Source of the DNA: Flavobacteriales bacterium
GTDB taxonomy: Bacteria; Bacteroidota; Bacteroidia; Flavobacteriales_F; PHOS-HE28
DNA length: 64,000 nt
Assembly (NCBI GenBank): GCA_020635655.1
Contig: JACJZI010000009.1
Coordinates: 62,001 to 126,000 of the forward strand
Direction of reading: 5' to 3'
Made by a program: the position numbers and the translations under genes. This document shows, piece after piece, positions 60,011-64,000 of this stretch. The notes beneath the pieces were generated by a model. That model had not been told where the DNA came from. It made no database searches and saw only the letters and a program-made list of their open reading frames with translations. The stretch's first letter is position 1. Every line of letters begins with the position of its first letter.

Positions 60011-60466
60011 CTACCGGTTCACTTTCCAAGCATGGGTGGAATCCGGGAGGATCTCCTTTCCGAAGATCGGCAGTTCGGATTTGACACGGTCCACCACCCA
60101 GGCGACAGCTTCGCGTGCGGCCTGTCGATGCGGGGCACTGGCAAGGACCATGAAGCACAGTTCGCCGGTCTTGATCGTGCCCAGGCTATGATGCACATGC
60201 AGACAGGTCATCGATGGCCACCTGGCGAAGGCCTCCTCGCGGATGGCGGTCATGCGTTCGAGGGCCATGTCGCGATAGGCGGTGTACGCGATGGCCTGCA
60301 CGGGCTTCCCATCGACCTCATCCCCGCGCACCTGTCCCAGGAAGACCTCGTGCGCGCCGATGTCATGGCGCGTGGCGTGCTTGGCGATGCTCTCCCCCAC
60401 GAAGTCCGGATCGATCGGGCCCTCCACGAAGATGTCGCGGACCTTATGCTGCTTCGTGGCGCTCAT
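60011..60466 (-). CDS. moaE: Molybdopterin synthase catalytic subunit MoaE
   Basis: A 151-residue MoaE. Segments GAHEVFLGQVRGDEVDGKPV, AIAYTAYRDMALERMTAIRE and LHVHHSLGTIKTGELCFMVL, with catalytic Lys in the late KSELPIFGKEIL block, are typical. It pairs with MoaD (60463), which it overlaps by 4 bp, to convert cyclic pyranopterin monophosphate to molybdopterin. Confidence 0.95.
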   Translation of the reverse strand: MSATKQHKVRDIFVEGPIDPDFVGESIAKHATRHDIGAHEVFLGQVRGDEVDGKPVQAIAYTAYRDMALERMTAIREEAFARWPSMTCLHVHHSLGTIKTGELCFMVLASAPHRQAAREAVAWVVDRVKSELPIFGKEILPDSTHAWKVNR

Positions 60467-60687
60467 CCGCCTGCGAAGGGTGGCAGCACGGCGATCTCCT
60501 CGCTGCCGGTGAGCGGTATGTCCTCGTGCACGATCCTTCGATCAACGGCGATGGCGTACATCATCCGGTCGAGGCCTACGATACGACCGGTCAACGCCTG
60601 GCGCAGTTCACCCGTGCTGGAGCCCTGCACATCGATCTCCGAAGCTCCGGCCTTTTCCGCGATCAGTCCGAACAGGAGGACCTTCAT
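60463..60687 (-). CDS. moaD: Molybdopterin synthase sulfur carrier subunit MoaD
   Basis: A 74-residue ubiquitin-like sulfur carrier ending PPFAGG; the C-terminal Gly-Gly is adenylated and thiocarboxylated. The beta-grasp core reads VLLFGLIAEKAGASEIDVQG and MYAIAVDRRIVHEDIPLTGS. It is 3 bp after mobA and overlaps moaE by 4 bp. The likely activating E1 enzyme is the ThiF-type protein at 63148. Confidence 0.93.
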   Translation of the reverse strand: MKVLLFGLIAEKAGASEIDVQGSSTGELRQALTGRIVGLDRMMYAIAVDRRIVHEDIPLTGSEEIAVLPPFAGG

Positions 60688-60690
60688 CCC

Positions 60691-61257
60691 TCAAAGGTCG
60701 GAAGGTGCGTTGATGTTGTGGAAGAGGTCCGACGACCACCCCTCCGTTCCGGGCTCGATGTCCAGGTAGCGTCCTTCCACCAAGGCAAGGGCGTCCGTCA
60801 TCTTCAACACCTCGTCATCGATGCAACGCTGGAACGTGGGCAGACAGCCGCGGTGGTAGGCGGCCACAAGAGGTTCCGCGCCGCCGGTGTGCCGGGGCAC
60901 GACCGCTTCAGCCTCACTTTCCAGTTCGCGCATCACATGCTGCAGCAGGCGGGCATCGATGTTCGGCATGTCGCAGGCCAGCAGCAGCACACGATCGTTG
61001 CTGGCGTAGCGCAGCGCCGTGACCAGCCCGCCGAGCGGGCCTTTCCCGGGACGTACATCGCCGATCACGAACGGACCGACATGATTATACTTCTCCGGGT
61101 CACCGATCACCAGGAGTTCCGACACGAGCGGCTCGACCAGGTCCATCGCGCGATCGAGCAGCGTGCGGCCCTCCAGCTCGATCAAGGCCTTGTCCCGACC
61201 CATGCGGCTGCTTTGGCCACCGGCCAGCACCGCGCCCGTCCAGCCGTCGCCATTCAT
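60691..61257 (-). CDS. mobA: Molybdenum cofactor guanylyltransferase MobA
   Basis: A 188-residue MobA, which adds GMP to the molybdenum cofactor to make the bis-MGD form used by formate dehydrogenase. The N-terminal GTP site AVLAGGQSSRMGRDKALI is clear, followed by DVRPGKGPLGGLVTAL and LLACDMPNIDARLL (metal Asp). The ATG at 61257 overlaps the moeA stop by 4 bp; longer upstream frames lie inside moeA. Confidence 0.94.
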   Translation of the reverse strand: MNGDGWTGAVLAGGQSSRMGRDKALIELEGRTLLDRAMDLVEPLVSELLVIGDPEKYNHVGPFVIGDVRPGKGPLGGLVTALRYASNDRVLLLACDMPNIDARLLQHVMRELESEAEAVVPRHTGGAEPLVAAYHRGCLPTFQRCIDDEVLKMTDALALVEGRYLDIEPGTEGWSSDLFHNINAPSDL

Positions 61258-62426
61258 TGCGTCGGAATGTAGTGGACCTCGACCGGCTCGCCCGCTTCCC
61301 ACTCCCGCCTGTCCGCCGGCAGGTAAGCGAGGGCGTGCACACCCACGAGCGACCGCAGCATGTGCGATCCTTCATCGGCCAGCAGCGTTACCTGGCCACC
61401 TTCGACGTGTGCCGCCCGGAATTCGGCCCGGCCACCCTTGACCTCGATGCCCTCAGACAAGGGAAGGAGCTCGCTCTTCGGCCAGGGATCCCGAGCCCCC
61501 TGCATGGCCTTGAGCAAGGGAAGTACGTATTCCCAAAAGAGGACCATCACCGCGCGCGGATTCCCAGGCAGACCGAACACCGGTCTTCCGTCCAGCATGG
61601 CGAACAGCATCGGCTTGCCCGGCTTTTGGGCCACGCGATGGATGATGATATCCGCGCCCAGTTCCTCCAGCACGGAACGCACGATATCGTGATCGCCGAC
61701 CGAGACGCCGCCCGTGGTCACGACCAGGTCCGCACGGGCCTCCCCGAGCGCGTCCCGCAACAAATGGCGCTCATCGGCCACGGTCGCGATCCCCACCTCT
61801 TCCGCATGAGGCAGGAGGGATGCATGCAGCATGGGCCCATTGCTGTTGAAGATATCTCCAGGTCGCGGCGCCTCGCCCTCCTCCACGAACTCATTGCCCG
61901 TACACAGGACCAGGACGCTCGGGCGTTCCACGACCTCCAGCTCCTTGATCCCCACCGACGCCAGCAGACCGATGGCCGGAGCATCGAGCGGGACTCCCGC
62001 GTCATGCACCACTTCACCGGCGCGCATCTGTTCACCTTGACAGCGGACGTTCGCACCACACTTCAGCCTGGGATCCTGCAACACGATCCGGTCGCCATCA
62101 CGTTGGACATGCTCCTGCATGATGACCGTGTCGGCTCCCGCAGGGATGGGTGCTCCGGTGAAGATCCTCGCGCATTCACCGCCGCCCAGTGCGTGGGTCA
62201 TGGCATCTCCCGCAGGGATGGCTGCGACCACGCGACGCTCGGCAGGACCCTCGAACGCAAGGGCATAGCCGTCCACCGCGCTCATGGCGAAGAGCGGGTG
62301 GTCATGAGGTGAAACGATGTCCTCCGGCGAAATGCGGCCGCCCGCAGCCTCCAGGCGAATGGATCGCAATGGCATGCGCGACGCACAGGCCTTGATCCGT
62401 TGCCGCGCCTCCTCCACAGAGATCAC
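61254..62426 (-). CDS. moeA: Molybdopterin molybdenumtransferase MoeA
   Basis: A 390-residue MoeA, which inserts molybdate into adenylated molybdopterin. Family blocks are PLFAMSAVDGYALAFEG, ARIFTGAPIPAGADTVIMQE, RPSVLVLCTGNEFVEEG, VVTTGGVSVGDHDIVRSVLE and VFGLPGNPRAVMVLFWEYVL. The start is taken as GTG at 62426 (ISVEEARQRIKACA), overlapping the transporter stop as GTGA; longer in-frame text upstream belongs to the transporter gene in another frame. Confidence 0.93.
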   Translation of the reverse strand: MISVEEARQRIKACASRMPLRSIRLEAAGGRISPEDIVSPHDHPLFAMSAVDGYALAFEGPAERRVVAAIPAGDAMTHALGGGECARIFTGAPIPAGADTVIMQEHVQRDGDRIVLQDPRLKCGANVRCQGEQMRAGEVVHDAGVPLDAPAIGLLASVGIKELEVVERPSVLVLCTGNEFVEEGEAPRPGDIFNSNGPMLHASLLPHAEEVGIATVADERHLLRDALGEARADLVVTTGGVSVGDHDIVRSVLEELGADIIIHRVAQKPGKPMLFAMLDGRPVFGLPGNPRAVMVLFWEYVLPLLKAMQGARDPWPKSELLPLSEGIEVKGGRAEFRAAHVEGGQVTLLADEGSHMLRSLVGVHALAYLPADRREWEAGEPVEVHYIPTQ

Positions 62427-63151
62427 GGCAACATCAGTTTGAAGGAGGCCAGTAGTAACATGACGCCGAGCGCTTGTCGCAGCCGCGGTTCCGGGACCCT
62501 GTGTGAGCCAAGGAAGCCACCGAGCAGGCCGCCGAGCACGGCGGCCACGACCCATCCACCGATCTCCGGTGTCATCGTTTCGCCGTTGCCGAACGCACCG
62601 ATGATGCCGGCCGCACTGTTCACGAAGATGAACAAGGCGCTCACTGCGGCGGTCTCGCGGGCATCCGCCCAATTGAACACCAACAGCAATGGGCTGAGCA
62701 GGATGCCACCACCGATGCCGATGATGCCCGAAGCAAGACCAAGCACGGCCCCGATCGCCAGCGCGGCCAACACGGGCAAGGTGTGCCTTTCCCCGATCCC
62801 CTTTCCGAAGAAGCCGAACAAACGCACTACCGCGAACAAGAGAGCGGCCGCGAGAACGCGTTTGTACAGGAGGGGATCGATCTTGATCTGCGCGCCCAGC
62901 CAGGCCATCGGGACCGAAGCCACCGCGAAAGGCCAGAACAGGCCCCAACGGAAATGGCGGGCCCGGGCGAACTGGAAGAAGGAGATCGCGCTGACGAACA
63001 GGTTCATCAGCAAAGCGGACGGTCGCATCACCTCCTGCGAATAGCCCATCAAGGCCATGACGGCGAGGTAGCCGCTCGCACCGCCGTGCCCGACCGAGGC
63101 ATACATCAACGCGATCACCGCGAACAGAACCCAAAGCCCAATGGTGCTCAT
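62423..63151 (-). CDS. TSUP (TauE/SafE) family membrane transporter
   Basis: A 242-residue protein with about eight membrane spans. Two TSUP repeats are visible: VGHGGASGYLAVMALMGYSQ ... SALLMNLFVSAISFFQFARA, and LASGIIGIGGGILLSPLLLV ... ETAAVSALFIFVNSAAGIIG. TSUP proteins move sulfite, sulfoacetate or other small anions. Its 4-bp overlaps with thiF-like and moeA genes place it firmly in the cofactor operon, so a role in molybdate or sulfur-anion traffic is likely, but this is inference. Confidence 0.9.
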   Translation of the reverse strand: MSTIGLWVLFAVIALMYASVGHGGASGYLAVMALMGYSQEVMRPSALLMNLFVSAISFFQFARARHFRWGLFWPFAVASVPMAWLGAQIKIDPLLYKRVLAAALLFAVVRLFGFFGKGIGERHTLPVLAALAIGAVLGLASGIIGIGGGILLSPLLLVFNWADARETAAVSALFIFVNSAAGIIGAFGNGETMTPEIGGWVVAAVLGGLLGGFLGSHRVPEPRLRQALGVMLLLASFKLMLP

Positions 63152-63807
63152 GTGGTCGGGACCTTGGCTGGTGGCGGAGCGAACAGGACGTGCTGTCGCG
63201 ACGGATGATCGATCAGTTCGACCCAACCCGCGCGGGGATCAATGCCGGCACGAAGCGCACGGATCCGTTCCCACATGACCGCGGCGACCGAGCGCAGCAG
63301 TGCATCGGGCACATCGTGCATGTCACAACCATCCTGTTCGGCGGAGGCGCGGCCCGGGAAGAGGTCGCTGAGACCGGCACCCGCTGTGGCCCGGTCCAGA
63401 AGGACGACCTGCCCTTGGGCGCCATGCACCGCCCCGCTCAACAAGGGGACGCCCACATCTGCACAAGCCTGGTCGATCATTAGCCGGGCATGGAGGTCAT
63501 CCGTACAATCCACCGCGAGGTCATGTCCTTCCAGCATGTACGCGATGTTCTCGGGACCGGCGAACCCGTCCAAGGTGTCGAGGGAGAGTTCGGGCCAGGC
63601 CCGCCGGCACCACGCGCCCACGATGCGCACCTTGGGGCTTCCTGTATCATCGGCCACACAAAGCGGTTGACGACCGACGTTGTGCGATTCCACCCTGTCG
63701 CCATCCACGAGGGTGACCTTCCCGACCACATCAGCATGGAACTGGTGAAGCAGGTGCTGACCGATGCTCCCGACCCCGAAGACGATCATCCGCAAGGGTC
63801 CGTCCAT
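63148..63807 (-). CDS. ThiF/MoeB-family E1-like adenylyltransferase
   Basis: A 219-residue E1-like protein. The Rossmann loop GVGSIGQHLLHQF, VTLVDGDRVESHNVGRQPL (with the R/Q adenylation residues) and DLAVDCTDDLHARLMIDQAC are typical of MoeB/ThiF. It lacks the paired CxxC zinc motifs of full MoeB and is about 30 residues shorter. As first gene of the cofactor operon it probably adenylates MoaD. TACATTCG (63820-63813, minus strand) lies 5 nt before its ATG. Confidence 0.9.
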   Translation of the reverse strand: MDGPLRMIVFGVGSIGQHLLHQFHADVVGKVTLVDGDRVESHNVGRQPLCVADDTGSPKVRIVGAWCRRAWPELSLDTLDGFAGPENIAYMLEGHDLAVDCTDDLHARLMIDQACADVGVPLLSGAVHGAQGQVVLLDRATAGAGLSDLFPGRASAEQDGCDMHDVPDALLRSVAAVMWERIRALRAGIDPRAGWVELIDHPSRQHVLFAPPPAKVPTT

Positions 63808-63812
63808 TCTTG

Positions 63813-63820
63813 CGAATGTA
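63813..63820 (-). promoter_or_regulatory. -7 element of the molybdenum cofactor operon
   Basis: On the minus strand TACATTCG ends 5 nt before the ATG at 63807. It is the likely promoter of the seven-gene operon and implies a leaderless transcript. Confidence 0.5.
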
Positions 63821-63843
63821 GCGCGCGACCGTCCCAGAACGGC

Positions 63844-63870
63844 GAGACCCCCGACATGGCCGGGGGTCTC
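63844..63870. terminator. Terminator hairpin after the last T9SS gene
   Basis: A perfect 10-bp stem GAGACCCCCG / CGGGGGTCTC with a 7-nt loop. It lies 22 nt after the stop of the T9SS gene entering from the right. The T-run is weak. Confidence 0.75.
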
Positions 63871-63891
63871 GTTGGTTGTGTCCTTCCCAGA

Positions 63892-64000
63892 TCAGCGGAC
63901 CACGACCGGATGCACGGTCCGACGGTCGTTCACACTGACCGTGACGAAATACTGACCCGCAGCGAGGTCGCCCACAGGCAGTTCGATGCGCAGATCACCA
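63892..64000 (-). CDS. C-terminus of a T9SS sorting-domain protein (partial)
   Basis: The last 35 residues of a gene that enters from beyond the window. LPVGDLAAGQYFVTVSVNDR and VHPVVVR match the end of T9SS type A sorting domains seen eight more times here. The rest of the protein is not visible, so nothing can be said of its function. Confidence 0.8.
   Translation of the reverse strand, partial: GDLRIELPVGDLAAGQYFVTVSVNDRRTVHPVVVR

Overview
This window is chromosomal DNA of a high-GC member of the Bacteroidota, most likely a Flavobacteriales-type bacterium. Three things support that. At least nine predicted exported proteins end in a type IX secretion (T9SS) type A sorting domain. The best promoter, upstream of rimP, is an exact match to the Bacteroidota consensus TTTG-N19-TAnnTTTG. 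The operon and family content (rimP-nusA-infB, TIGR03032, MoaC/MogA fusion, PepSY-like proteins) also fits. I found no tRNA, rRNA, IS transposase or CRISPR array.

Layout. 0-2.5 kb: infB (partial), nusA, rimP on the minus strand behind a strong promoter and a leader hairpin. 2.6-7.4 kb: an exported MORN-repeat protein, a five-haem T9SS cytochrome and a ferritin-VIT1 fusion. 7.4-11.1 kb: four unrelated genes (Crp-type regulator, O-methyltransferase, queuosine precursor transporter, dihaem cytochrome c), all broken by single-base indels, probably sequence error. 11.2-13.0 kb: a YHYH-domain T9SS protein and two tiny basic proteins, one a lysine-rich histone-tail-like peptide. 13.1-19.5 kb: the two subunits of a soluble NAD-type formate dehydrogenase, separated by a higBA toxin-antitoxin pair, a MOSC protein and a GxxExxY nuclease-like gene with inverted and tandem repeats. 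19.5-24.5 kb: an AT-richer island with a GTPase plus two-TM membrane protein pair, a decayed formate-dehydrogenase tail and an OLD-family nuclease, followed by MazG-like, HNH and luxR-remnant genes. 24.5-30.9 kb: T9SS and hypothetical exported proteins. 31-38.7 kb: an RND efflux system (permease, adaptor, TolC) with a PepSY-like protein and an OmpR/histidine kinase pair. 38.8-47.8 kb: T9SS proteins, a TIGR03032 protein, an adenylate cyclase, TfoX-like genes, a flavodoxin and a VOC protein. 47.8-53.2 kb: a second RND system. 53.4-56.3 kb: fdhD with small overlapping genes, a RelE-type pair and tag. 56.4-63.8 kb: moaA, a four-helix-bundle gene inside inverted repeats, a nucleoid-associated protein, and a nearly complete molybdenum cofactor operon (thiF-like, TSUP transporter, moeA, mobA, moaD, moaE, moaC/mogA). 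The window ends in the C-terminus of another T9SS protein.

Functional links. The molybdopterin formate dehydrogenase at 13-19 kb, FdhD at 54-55 kb and the cofactor genes at 56-64 kb form one metabolic theme: formate oxidation with a molybdenum enzyme. The RND island at 31-38.7 kb looks like a self-regulated stress or efflux unit. Two identical-architecture tandem 11-bp repeats sit just upstream of the -7 boxes of the response regulator and PepSY genes. Many start codons lie 1-7 nt after a TAnnTTyG -7 element, which suggests common leaderless transcription.
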